A stretch of DNA of 64,000 nucleotides from UBA5905 sp964609975 (GCA_964609975.1 CAZSTR010000004.1:1-64000), one strand, 5' to 3'; positions 8,581 to 16,220 are shown, numbered from the stretch's first letter. Notes: generated from the sequence alone by a model not told the origin. A program made the numbers and translations.

Positions 8581-9342
8581 TCACAGAAGCTCCCGGTGGA
8601 TTTGCCGATATGCGCCGGGGGTCATGCCGATTTTTTGATGAAAAGAGCGAGAAAAATGATAAACCTCCTTATATCCGCAGGCCACCGCCACCTGGGTCAC
8701 CGTCAGCCGGTTTTCCTCCAGAAGCTGTTGCGCCAGCTTCATGCGCTGTTTGAGCAGATATTGCCGTGGGGTCATTTCCAAATGCTGTAAAAACAGCTTG
8801 CGCAAATACACCTCGCTGATATGCATTTGCTCTGCCAGGCGCGTGTTGTTCAGCTCCGGGTCGGCAATATGCTCCTCCATATACGCCAAGGCCACCTGCA
8901 ACGACGAATCATTCAAAAGCCGCCCCGCCGGCTCGCCGTTCACCTCCACCAGCAGTTGATACACCGCCGACAGCGCCGACAGCCGCCGCCCGGCCAAAAA
9001 CCGTTCCCGCGCCCGCTCATACAGCTCCAGACAGCGCTCCGGCCGTTGCAGAGAAAAGCGGCAAAAGGCCCCGGTCAACGGCGCTGCCGTTTGAAAATTC
9101 ACCACGGGAAAGCGCCCGGTTTCCTGCCTTTGCAGGGTATAGTCCGCCCCCTTGAGCGCCAAAAGAGCAACCCCCGGCTCCGACACCAAGCGCTGGTGGC
9201 CATGGCAATAGGTGATGCGCCCCTCATAGCACAAGAGCAGCCCATAGCTCAGCCGGTTTTCCATTTTGGAAACCTCTCCCCCGCGGGAATAGACCGTGCA
9301 AACATTGTCTAGCCCGGTCACCGTCACCTGTTCCAGCTCCAT
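8581..9342 (-). CDS. AraC-family transcriptional regulator, divergent from the SDR operon
   Basis: The protein is 253 aa from ATG 9342, which has AAAGGAG eight bases upstream; a longer opening to 9486 would run through the promoter. The N-terminal half is a cupin-type effector domain. The C-terminal 100 residues form the AraC double HTH (LAEQMHISEVYLRKLFLQHL and VAVACGYKEVYHFSRSFHQK), closing with TPGAYRQIHRE. It is transcribed away from the SDR/dehydroquinase-like/MDR operon with the two promoters about 55 nt apart. This is the classic arrangement for a local activator whose ligand is the pathway substrate. Ligand unknown. Confidence 0.92.
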   Translation of the reverse strand: MELEQVTVTGLDNVCTVYSRGGEVSKMENRLSYGLLLCYEGRITYCHGHQRLVSEPGVALLALKGADYTLQRQETGRFPVVNFQTAAPLTGAFCRFSLQRPERCLELYERARERFLAGRRLSALSAVYQLLVEVNGEPAGRLLNDSSLQVALAYMEEHIADPELNNTRLAEQMHISEVYLRKLFLQHLEMTPRQYLLKQRMKLAQQLLEENRLTVTQVAVACGYKEVYHFSRSFHQKIGMTPGAYRQIHRELL

Positions 9343-9362
9343 TTTCTCATCTCCTTTGCTCC

Positions 9363-9390
9363 ATTGTATCACATTTTGCAATAAAATCAA
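9363..9390 (-). promoter_or_regulatory. Promoter of the divergent AraC regulator
   Basis: On the minus strand TTGATT (9390-9385) and TACAAT (9368-9363) are separated by 16 nt, upstream of ATG 9342. Confidence 0.6.
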
Positions 9391-9401
9391 GGAAATGTCG
9401 T

Positions 9402-9438
9402 AAAACAGTATCAAAAAACACAATATTCGTTCTGTTTT
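9402..9438. promoter_or_regulatory. Candidate operator between divergent promoters
   Basis: AAAACAG (9402-9408) and CTGTTTT (9432-9438) form an inverted repeat with centres 30 nt apart, lying exactly between the AraC promoter and the SDR promoter. It may be the binding site of the AraC protein; this rests on position and symmetry only. Confidence 0.3.
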
Positions 9439-9443
9439 TTTCA

Positions 9444-9471
9444 TTGTTAATGCTCCCTGTCCTGTTATAAT
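9444..9471 (+). promoter_or_regulatory. Promoter of the SDR/dehydroquinase-like/MDR operon
   Basis: TTGTTA (9444-9449) and a consensus TATAAT (9466-9471) are 16 nt apart, followed by AAAGGAG and ATG 9505. Confidence 0.75.
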
Positions 9472-9504
9472 GACGGTATAGAACAAGAAAGGAGATATTC
9501 AACA

Positions 9505-10260
9505 ATGGAATTCAACGGAATTCAGGGAAAAACTCTGGTTGTCACCGGCGCCGGCTCCGGCATGGGGCTTTTGTTGGCTCAGGAATTCGCCCGCCTGGGT
9601 GGAAACGTGGTCATGGGAGACCTTCGGCCGGAGGAGCTTCAAAAGGAGGCGGACGCCATCAACGCCGCCTCGGAAATGGGAGGCCGCGCCGTCGTGATTG
9701 GCTGTGATGTGCGCCATTATGATGAGGTGTGCGCCATGCGGGATTTTGCGGTGGACACTTTCGGGCGCATCGACGCGCTGGTGACCATGGCCGGCGGCGC
9801 CGAAATGCGGATGTGCCAGGCTTCGGGCGAATTCCCGGATGTGCCCATCGAAATTTATGACTGGGGCATTGATGTGAACCTGAAGGGGCAGATTTATTGC
9901 GCCCACGCCGTGATGAAGCAAATGCGGGAGCAGAGAAGCGGCGTCGTCCTCTGCCTCGGCTCCATTACTGGCCTGGAGGGCTGCTCCGCGAACATTTCCT
10001 ATTCCTCCGCCAAAAGCGCCGCGATGAACGGGCTTGTGCGTTCGCTGGCGAAATTCGGCGCTCCCTATGGAATTCGCTGCTGCTGTGTGGCGCCCGGCCC
10101 GGTTTTGACCCGTCCCGGCATGGCGGCCATGCCCACCGCCCTCGGCCGTGCCGCTGAGCCGATTGAGCTGGTGAATTTGATGCTGTATCTCATCTCCGAT
10201 GAAGGGAGCTTCTTCGACGGAACGACCCTGCTCATGGACGGCGGGCGCAGTGTTCTTTGA
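9505..10260 (+). CDS. Short-chain dehydrogenase/reductase (SDR)
   Basis: The protein is 251 aa with the classical SDR layout: nucleotide-binding TGAGSGMG (residues 14-21), acidic DL after the second strand suggesting NAD(H) preference, a TMAGGAE motif in place of NNAG, active-site serine in LGSITG, and YSSAKSA (Tyr and Lys catalytic residues). The C-terminal FFDGTTLLMDGG is typical. It oxidises or reduces an alcohol/ketone. It opens a three-gene operon with a dehydroquinase-like protein and an MDR reductase (gaps 16 and 27 nt), divergent from an AraC regulator. An alicyclic hydroxy-acid substrate such as quinate or shikimate is a possible inference, not shown by sequence. Confidence 0.9.
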   Translation: MEFNGIQGKTLVVTGAGSGMGLLLAQEFARLGGNVVMGDLRPEELQKEADAINAASEMGGRAVVIGCDVRHYDEVCAMRDFAVDTFGRIDALVTMAGGAEMRMCQASGEFPDVPIEIYDWGIDVNLKGQIYCAHAVMKQMREQRSGVVLCLGSITGLEGCSANISYSSAKSAAMNGLVRSLAKFGAPYGIRCCCVAPGPVLTRPGMAAMPTALGRAAEPIELVNLMLYLISDEGSFFDGTTLLMDGGRSVL

Positions 10261-10276
10261 GAAGGGGGCGAAAAGC

Positions 10277-11044
10277 ATGAGCTGTTCCTTTTTAGTTCCC
10301 GGCCGACCGACGCTAACCGTCATGATTCGCGCCCGCACCGCCAAACGGGTGCAGGAGCTTGTGGAACGCGGTCTTGCCGACGGCGCAGACGCCTTCGGTC
10401 TGCAAATTGATTCCATGCTTCCAAACGAGCGGGCACCGGAGAACCTGCGGCGCATTTTCGCCGCCGCCGACGGAAGCCCCTTTTATTGCACAAACTATCG
10501 TTCTGACCAAAACGAAGGAAAGAGCGAGGACATCCTGGCCACGGAGCTTGTCGAAGCGGCGGAATGTGGCGGCGCGCTCATCGACATCATGGGCGATCTG
10601 TTTGCACCCACGCCGGGAGAGCTGACGCTGGACGCCGCCGCCGTGGAAAAGCAGCGAAAGCTGGCCGACGCCATTCATCAGCGGGGCGCCGAAGTGCTCA
10701 TGTCCTGCCATGTGGGGAAGCCGCTGACGAAAAATGCCGTTTTGGAGCTGGCGAAAATCCAGCTGTCCCGCGACATCGACCTGCCGAAAATCGTCACAAC
10801 CGCCGATACACCGGAGCAGGAAAACGAAGCCTTCGCCACCACTCTGCTGTTGAACCGCGAGCTGGACAATCCGTTTTTGTTCCTGTGCGGCGGCGAGCAT
10901 AGCCGCCGTCATCGAAGGCTGGCCCCGGCGCTGACCGAGAGCCTGTTTCTGTGCGTGGCAGAGCGGGACGAGCTGGCCGTCCCGGCGCAGCCCCTGCTGA
11001 GCGAAGCCAAAGCGGCCTTGACCGCCGCCGGCTTTCCCCTTTGA
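10277..11044 (+). CDS. Type I 3-dehydroquinate dehydratase-like protein with altered active site
   Basis: The protein is 255 aa, matching type I dehydroquinases (about 252 aa). The TIM-barrel landmarks are in order: TNYRS (Arg75), MSCH (His145, the base/acid), DLPKIV (Lys171, the Schiff-base lysine), GGEHSRR (Arg210/211) and VPAQ (Gln238). My alignment by eye to the Salmonella enzyme puts Gly41 and Gln43 where Glu46 and Arg48 belong, and Met105 where Glu86 belongs. It may therefore act on another 3-keto ring acid or be a non-biosynthetic paralogue. ATG 10277 follows GGGGG; a longer opening from 10199 overlaps the SDR. No shikimate-pathway gene is nearby. Confidence 0.7.
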   Translation: MSCSFLVPGRPTLTVMIRARTAKRVQELVERGLADGADAFGLQIDSMLPNERAPENLRRIFAAADGSPFYCTNYRSDQNEGKSEDILATELVEAAECGGALIDIMGDLFAPTPGELTLDAAAVEKQRKLADAIHQRGAEVLMSCHVGKPLTKNAVLELAKIQLSRDIDLPKIVTTADTPEQENEAFATTLLLNRELDNPFLFLCGGEHSRRHRRLAPALTESLFLCVAERDELAVPAQPLLSEAKAALTAAGFPL

Positions 11045-11071
11045 GAGAATAAAACGAAAGGAGCTATAGAC

Positions 11072-12058
11072 ATGAAAGCTGTTTTGATTAACCCCGACCG
11101 CTCCCTGCGGTGGGATTTTGTGCCGGACCCGGTTGTGGGACCGGAGGATTGTCTGGTGAAAATCGAGGCCGCCGCCCTCAACCGCGCCGATTTGATGCAA
11201 AGGGAGGGGGACTATCCCCCGCCGCCCGGTTGCCCGGACTGGATGGGGCTGGAAATCGCCGGAACCATCGTCGGAGTCGGCCCTGAAGCGGCCGAAAAAT
11301 CCCGCTGGCAGGTAGGCGATAAGGTTTGCGCCCTGCTGGGCGGCGGTGGCTATGCCGAATATGCCAATGTGAAATACGATATGCTCATGCCGGTGCCGCA
11401 GGGCTGTTCCATGGTGGAAGCCGCTGCCATGCCGGAGGCCTTCGCCACCGCCTATTTGAACCTGTTCCGCGAGGGCGGCCTGCGGCCAGGGAACACGCTG
11501 CTGATGCAGGCCGGCGCCAGCGGGCTGGCCAGCGTGGTCATTCCCATGGCCAAGGCCTTCGGTGCGCGGGTCATCACCACCATCATCGACGAAGAAAAAC
11601 GCGACGCGGTGGCGAAAACCGGCGCCGACCTCATCGTCAACACCGCCACCGAAAGCCTTGCCGAGGCGCTGAAGGCCCAGTTGGACGCGGGCCACCCGGT
11701 GGATGTGACCATCGACTGCCTGGGCGGAAAGAGCATGGGCGATTGTCTGCCCTATTTGGCGCATGGCGCACGCTGGATTATGATTGCCGCCCTAGCCGGC
11801 CAGCAGACGGAAATCGACCTGAAAAACATCTATGTGCGCAATGTGCGCATCATCGGCAGCACCCTGCGCTCCCGCACTCCCGCCGTGAAGGCTGAAATTC
11901 TGGCGGAGCTGGTGGAGCAGGTTTGGCCGAAGGTGGAGGCCGGCGAAATCCGCCCCACCATCCACAAGGTTCTGCCCATCACCGAAGCCGAGGCGGCGCA
12001 GGACATCCTGTATCGCGGCGAAAACGTTGGAAAGGTCGTGCTCACCGTCGGCGACTGA
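11072..12058 (+). CDS. Zinc-free MDR oxidoreductase (quinone oxidoreductase/PIG3-like)
   Basis: The protein is 328 aa. The N-terminal GroES-like domain contains ALNRADLMQREGDYPPPP and GLEIAGTIVGVG, followed by a Rossmann domain (LMQAGASGLASV) and a C-terminal motif EAAQDILYRGENVGKVVL. These are marks of the PIG3/quinone oxidoreductase branch of medium-chain dehydrogenases. Cysteine zinc ligands of alcohol dehydrogenases are absent. It is likely an NAD(P)H-dependent enone or quinone reductase. Being last in the operon with an SDR and a dehydratase-like enzyme, it could reduce an unsaturated product of the dehydration step. AAAGGAG precedes ATG 11072, and a strong terminator follows. Confidence 0.88.
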   Translation: MKAVLINPDRSLRWDFVPDPVVGPEDCLVKIEAAALNRADLMQREGDYPPPPGCPDWMGLEIAGTIVGVGPEAAEKSRWQVGDKVCALLGGGGYAEYANVKYDMLMPVPQGCSMVEAAAMPEAFATAYLNLFREGGLRPGNTLLMQAGASGLASVVIPMAKAFGARVITTIIDEEKRDAVAKTGADLIVNTATESLAEALKAQLDAGHPVDVTIDCLGGKSMGDCLPYLAHGARWIMIAALAGQQTEIDLKNIYVRNVRIIGSTLRSRTPAVKAEILAELVEQVWPKVEAGEIRPTIHKVLPITEAEAAQDILYRGENVGKVVLTVGD

Positions 12059-12083
12059 CCGCCCCGTTAGTATAGGCGCATAA

Positions 12084-12124
12084 AAAATCCGTTTCGCGAT
12101 GCTTATGCTCGCGAAACGGATTTT
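12084..12124 (+). terminator. Terminator of the SDR/MDR operon
   Basis: A 16-bp perfect stem (12084-12099 with 12109-12124) has a nine-base loop and is followed by GTTTTT. Confidence 0.92.
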
Positions 12125-12150
12125 GTTTTTCCCGGCTTCGACCGTTTTGA

Positions 12151-12180
12151 TGTATAGCGACGGGCTTTTTGCGCACAATA
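12151..12180 (+). promoter_or_regulatory. Forespore-type (sigma G/F-like) promoter of spoVAC
   Basis: TGTATA (12151-12156), a 17-nt spacer and CACAATA (12174-12180) resemble the sigma-G pattern (TGNATA, CATACTA-like), not the sigma-A promoters elsewhere in the window. The gene downstream is a forespore membrane gene. Confidence 0.5.
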
Positions 12181-12208
12181 ACCAGCAGGAAAGCGAGGGG
12201 AATAAAAA

Positions 12209-12661
12209 ATGCAATTATCCAATGAGAAATATGACCGCATGAGAAAAAAAGCGTCCCCCGGCTCACCGGTTTTTTCCGACTGCCTGAAGGCCTTTTTTAT
12301 CGGCGGCGGAATTTGCTGCTTAGGCGAGGGGATTTTTCAGCTTTTGCGGAGCGGAATGGACGAAAAAACAGCCCGCATGACGGTTTCCATCGCGCTGATT
12401 GCCATCGCCGTTGTGCTCACCGGCCTGCGTGTTTTCGATAACGTCGCCAAGCACGCCGGTGCCGGCACGCTGGTGCCCATCACCGGCTTCGCCAACGCGG
12501 TGGTGGCTCCCGCCATCGAGTTCAAATCCGAGGGCTATGTGCTCGGTCTCGGCGCGAAAATGTTCAACATCGCCGGCCCGGTGCTCACATATGGCATCTC
12601 CGCCTCGGTGATCTACGGCGTTATTTTATGGATATGGCAGATGGTAACAGAAAAGGCTTGA
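12209..12661 (+). CDS. spoVAC: Stage V sporulation protein AC
   Basis: SpoVAC is an inner-membrane component of the SpoVA channel that moves Ca-dipicolinic acid into and out of the spore core; the Bacillus protein behaves as a mechanosensitive channel. The product is 150 aa, the normal length. It has the family core AFFIGGGICCLGE, then HAGAGTLVPITGFANAV and FKSEGYVLGLGAKMFNIAGPV, with four or five membrane segments. GAGGGG precedes ATG 12209. spoVAD and spoVAEb, which usually follow, are missing here: a terminator overlaps the stop codon. The rest of the set may be elsewhere, or this is an extra copy. Confidence 0.93.
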   Translation: MQLSNEKYDRMRKKASPGSPVFSDCLKAFFIGGGICCLGEGIFQLLRSGMDEKTARMTVSIALIAIAVVLTGLRVFDNVAKHAGAGTLVPITGFANAVVAPAIEFKSEGYVLGLGAKMFNIAGPVLTYGISASVIYGVILWIWQMVTEKA

Positions 12662-12685
12662 CCAACCGGACAAGCCTTTTCTGTT
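12646..12685. terminator. Terminator of spoVAC
   Basis: A 15-bp perfect stem (12646-12660 with 12671-12685) encloses a ten-base loop. It overlaps the spoVAC stop and touches the barstar stop on the other strand, so it probably serves both. Confidence 0.85.
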
Positions 12686-12971
12686 CAGCTTACAATTTCA
12701 TACGAGAAAGGCTCTAAATAATCGCTGTTGCAAAAGGAAACCTCTCTGTCCAAAATTTCACGCATAATTGCAATATGTTTGTCAAAATCCTGAGGTAGCG
12801 TTTTTATCCCTTTAACAATCACCTTGTCCGCGTCACATTCACTCCATAACAAATCCCAAAACGCACTCCAATTTTTCCGTACCATTCCGGGAAATCAAAG
12901 GCGATGCGTATTCTTTCATGAACTTCCAAGAGAGAGGTACATCCCGTCAAATCCAATTCGATCCTTTTCAT
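12685..12971 (-). pseudogene. Barstar-family ribonuclease inhibitor, frameshifted
   Basis: On the minus strand, ATG 12971 (AAAGGAGG nine bases upstream) opens a frame reading MKRIELDLTGC, HERIRIAFDFPEWYGK. After an A5 tract (T5 on the plus strand, 12872-12876) the match continues one frame over as NWSAFWDLLW, ending at 12685. One extra A restores a 95-aa barstar (PF01337-type), close to the 90 aa of the Bacillus protein, including the PEWYGKNWSAFWD core. Barstars inhibit barnase-type RNases. No RNase gene is beside it. The lesion is either a real slip in a homopolymer or a sequencing error; the ribosome binding site and both halves are otherwise intact. Confidence 0.8.
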
Positions 12972-13079
12972 GGCTACGCTCCTCCTTTACGCCGCCACAC
13001 GGCATACGCCTACATCGCCCCGGAAAAGCCCCTTCCTCTAAAAAATAGCCAAGCAAAACTCCGACGCAGATTTTTCGCG

Positions 13080-14190
13080 TTACCCCTGCGCCAATTCCTT
13101 TTCGATCAGCTTAAATGCCGATTCGATTACCTTGTCCATATCATAATACTTATATTCCGCCAGTCGGCCGCCGAAGATGACATTTCCCTCTTTTTTCGCG
13201 AGCTTTTCATATTTTTGATACAGCTCTTGATTTTTTGCATCGTTAATAGGATAATACGGCTCCATACCCTCCTGCCAATTTGTCGAATATTCTTTTGTTA
13301 TCATCGTCTTTGGCTGTGTGCCAAATTCAAAATGCTTATGCTCAATGATACGCGTATAGGGCGTCTCCCGGTCTGTATAGTTCACCACGGCTACCCCCCC
13401 TGATGATTTTCCTCATCCAGGATTTCCGATTCAAATCTCACGCTGCGATATTCCAGCTTACCATAGCAATAATCATAAAACGAGTCAATCGTTCCCGTAT
13501 AAATCACCTTGGCACCTAACGAATCATACTTTTCTCTGTTTTTGTTATAATCCGTGTTTAATTCCACATCACAGCCCTCGAACAAGGCATCAATCAACAC
13601 ATTATATCCGCCATCGTAATCCCCTGATACAAATCATTAAAATAGTTGTTATCATAGGTATACCGCACCGGAAGCCGCTTGATGATAAAGGCTGGCAGGT
13701 CTTTACATTCTCTGCCCCATTGCTTTTCCGCATAGCCTTTAACAAGCTTTTCATAAATGTCTTTTCCGACGAGACGGATGGCCTGCTACTCCAGGCTTTG
13801 AGGCACGCCGTTGATCTGCGCCCGCTGTTCGGCGATTCTCGCCTGCGCCTGCGCCGGGGTTTGCACATCGCTCCACATTTTGCTGAATGTGTTCATGTTA
13901 AAGGGCATATTGTACATTTCCCCCTTATAGTTGGCGACGGGAGAATTGGTGTATCGGTTAAATTCCGCCAGAGAATTCACAAAGCACCATACCTCTTTGT
14001 TGCTTGTATGAAAAATATGCGCGCCATACTTATGCACATGAATTCCTTCGATTTCCTCGCAATAAAGGTTTCCGCCGAGATAAGGACGCTTCTCCACCAC
14101 CAGACATTTCTTTCCCCGCTTGACAGCGGCATAAACAAATGTGCCGGCGAACAATCCGCCGCCCACAAGAACATAATCATATTTTTTCAT
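13080..14190 (-). pseudogene. glf: UDP-galactopyranose mutase, degraded by a nonsense codon and two frameshifts
   Basis: Glf converts UDP-galactopyranose to UDP-galactofuranose for surface glycans. The full-length homologue (about 370 codons) is spread over three frames. The N-terminus (MKKYDYVLVGGGLFAG, FAD-binding) runs to an in-frame TAG at 13786-13788, where relatives have Glu in LEEQAI. The same frame continues with KGYAEKQWGR and DNNYFNDLYQG, then a one-base loss near 13614-13622 shifts to GGYNVLIDALFEG. A second shift in a run of seven G (plus-strand C, 13394-13400) leads to NYTDRETPYTRIIEHKHFEFG and the C-terminus. Base composition is much lower in GC than neighbours. Three independent lesions make it a true pseudogene. 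Confidence 0.9.
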
Positions 14191-14250
14191 AATTCCGTCC
14201 CCTGTTCAGCACCATATCTCCTCGCGCACACCATCCTTTTTACGTGGCTT

Positions 14251-15453
14251 TCAGCGGTTCGCATACAATCTTGCCAGACCGCCCTCGGAGGTTTCGCGAT
14301 ACAGATGGGACAAATCCTTCCCTGTTTGGTACATGGTTTCCACGACCACATCGAAGGACACCTTGCGACTGCCATAAAGGAAATTGGACAGGCTGAGAGC
14401 GTTAATCGCGCGCATAGCGGCAACCGCATTGCGCTCGATACAGGGGATTTGCACCAGGCCACAAACCGGGTCGCAGGTCAGCCCCAGATGATGCTCCATC
14501 GCCACCTCGGCCGCATATTCGATTTGGTCTATCCCCATTTCAAACAGCTCGCACAGAGCTGCGGAAGCCATGCTGCAGGCGGTGCCGATTTCCGCCTGAC
14601 AGCCGCATTCCGCGCCGCTTATGGAAGCGTTTGTGCTGACGATGTTTCCAATCAGCCCGGCAACAGCAAGCGCGCGGATAATGTCGTCATCGGAAAAGCT
14701 GTTCTTATCCTGCATATATTTCAGCACAGCCGGAAGAACGCCGCAGGAGCCGCAGGTGGGAGCAGTGACAATAACCCTGCAGTCGGCGTTTTGCTCGCTC
14801 ACAGCAAAGGCGTATGAGCAAACCAGCCGGTTTTCCTTCGTCTGCGGGCTTTCGTCTATATGCTTCTGATTATAAAGAAACTGGGCTTTTCGTTCCACGG
14901 AAAGCCCGCCCGGCAATATCCCTGTTTTGCTCAAGCCTTCGTTGATGGAATTTTGCATCGTTTTCCAGACGGTGAGCAAAAAGGGCTTGATTTCCTTCCC
15001 TTCGTGCCGGAAAACATAATCGGAAAGGCGGATGTTTTTCGACTTGCAATATACGGCGATTTCGCCGAAATTCTTTTCGCTGTATATTTCCGGCGGAACG
15101 AGCGCTTCGTTTCCGTCCTCACGGATTTCGCCACCGCCAATGCTGTAATACCGCTTCGCACCAAGCCGGACATTTCCGCTATAGGCAATGAAATCAATGG
15201 TGTTGGGATGCTTTATATCCTGCGTTTCCGTATCAAAAACGATTTCGGTTTTCGTGGCCTTCAGCGTCTCCCGAATGGCGCGGTCGGTTCCATGTCCCGT
15301 CCCCGTTTTGGCGAGAGAGCCATAGAGTATCACCTTGAAAAAATCGGCTTCGGGGAAGCTTTCGGTGAAATTCGAGGCCGCAAAGGAAGGTCCCATGGTG
15401 TGGGAGCTGGAGGGGCCGTATCCGATTTTGTACAAATTCCGAATGGATTTCAT
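14251..15453 (-). CDS. sdaA: L-serine ammonia-lyase, single-chain iron-sulfur type
   Basis: This enzyme deaminates L-serine to pyruvate and ammonia using a [4Fe-4S] cluster. It is 400 aa with the beta-type domain first (GPSSSHTMGP, substrate loop) and the alpha-type domain second, carrying the cluster cysteines in TCGSCGVLPA, ECGCQAE and CDPVCGLVQIPC. GGGAGGTG precedes ATG 15453 and overlaps the end of the deacetylase gene two bases upstream, so the two are translationally close. Its base composition (about 45% GC in a line I counted) is lower than most of the window, like the adjoining glf remnant, which hints at acquisition or a different history. Confidence 0.95.
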   Translation of the reverse strand: MKSIRNLYKIGYGPSSSHTMGPSFAASNFTESFPEADFFKVILYGSLAKTGTGHGTDRAIRETLKATKTEIVFDTETQDIKHPNTIDFIAYSGNVRLGAKRYYSIGGGEIREDGNEALVPPEIYSEKNFGEIAVYCKSKNIRLSDYVFRHEGKEIKPFLLTVWKTMQNSINEGLSKTGILPGGLSVERKAQFLYNQKHIDESPQTKENRLVCSYAFAVSEQNADCRVIVTAPTCGSCGVLPAVLKYMQDKNSFSDDDIIRALAVAGLIGNIVSTNASISGAECGCQAEIGTACSMASAALCELFEMGIDQIEYAAEVAMEHHLGLTCDPVCGLVQIPCIERNAVAAMRAINALSLSNFLYGSRKVSFDVVVETMYQTGKDLSHLYRETSEGGLARLYANR

Positions 15454-15455
15454 GT

Positions 15456-16148
15456 TTACAACAACACCTCCCGGTTCGTTCCGTAGAATATATCGCTTCG
15501 ATGGCTGATCAGCTTAAAAAACTCTTCCAGCCGCACCCAATAATCCGGGGCATAGTCCATCTCGAAGGAATGACCCCATACATAAAATATCTGCGGCGTT
15601 TCGGCATCCAGCGCAACAAATTCCCGTCCAAGGCGCATCAGGGCATCGAAATCCAAATGGTACGCGCTGGGGTTAAAGCGATACAGGTTGCTTTGGGGCT
15701 GAAAGCTGTCGGAGCAGGTGATGGTGCGGCTATACCGCACCCCGGTTTTCTCCCGCAGAATTTCGGCCACGCGGCCATTGTTGTTCACGCCGCCGCAGGG
15801 ATACGCCATCCCCTCAACCTCATACCCAACCAGCGCGGACAGGCGCAGACGGTCCTGCTCCACCTGGCGCACGATTTCCTCCTCATCCAGCTGGGTAAGA
15901 TTCGGATGGGTCAGCGTGTGCACCGCCACCTCATGGCCTTCATACACGCTTTTCACATCCTCCGGATGGATTTTATAATGGGCGATACGCTGTCCCTCCC
16001 GGATCAGCATCCCCCTTTGACCCAACAGCTCCGAGTTCAAATTGAAGGTGCATTTCAGCCCGTATTTGTTCAACAGCTCAATCAGCCGAATGTCCTGGGT
16101 GACACCGTCATCATAGCTGAGGGTGACCGCCTTGCGCTTATTATTCAT
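15456..16148 (-). CDS. Polysaccharide deacetylase (NodB-fold, CE4-like)
   Basis: The protein is 230 aa with the NodB homology landmarks: SYDDG near residue 11 (the TFDDG motif, catalytic Asp), HTLTHPNL near 77 (the metal-binding H-T-x-x-H) and MAYPCGG near 114. It has no signal peptide or membrane anchor, so it is predicted cytoplasmic. This points to a small-molecule or oligosaccharide substrate rather than wall peptidoglycan. It has a clear promoter and is followed after two bases by serine dehydratase. Exact substrate unknown. Confidence 0.88.
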   Translation of the reverse strand: MNNKRKAVTLSYDDGVTQDIRLIELLNKYGLKCTFNLNSELLGQRGMLIREGQRIAHYKIHPEDVKSVYEGHEVAVHTLTHPNLTQLDEEEIVRQVEQDRLRLSALVGYEVEGMAYPCGGVNNNGRVAEILREKTGVRYSRTITCSDSFQPQSNLYRFNPSAYHLDFDALMRLGREFVALDAETPQIFYVWGHSFEMDYAPDYWVRLEEFFKLISHRSDIFYGTNREVLL

Positions 16149-16191
16149 CTCCCACGCTCCTCCGTTTCGCGTATATGCCTGTGTTAAATCA

Positions 16192-16220
16192 AGTATAACA
16201 CACCGGCGCCGGAATGTAAA
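16192..16220 (-). promoter_or_regulatory. Promoter of the deacetylase-sdaA operon
   Basis: On the minus strand TTTACA (16220-16215) and TATACT (16197-16192) are separated by 17 nt, upstream of ATG 16148. Confidence 0.8.

Noticed and set aside
12972..13079. Barnase-type RNase partner for barstar
   Set aside because: All three minus-strand frames were read; none shows the RNase C-terminal motifs and the gap is only 108 nt.
12918..13403. 161-codon plus-strand frame
   Set aside because: It is antisense to barstar and the glf C-terminus; hydrophobic by composition only.
13602..13868. 88-codon minus-strand frame
   Set aside because: It is an off-frame reading within the glf pseudogene; the true glf frame gives the conserved KGYAEKQWGR and DNNYFNDLYQG segments.
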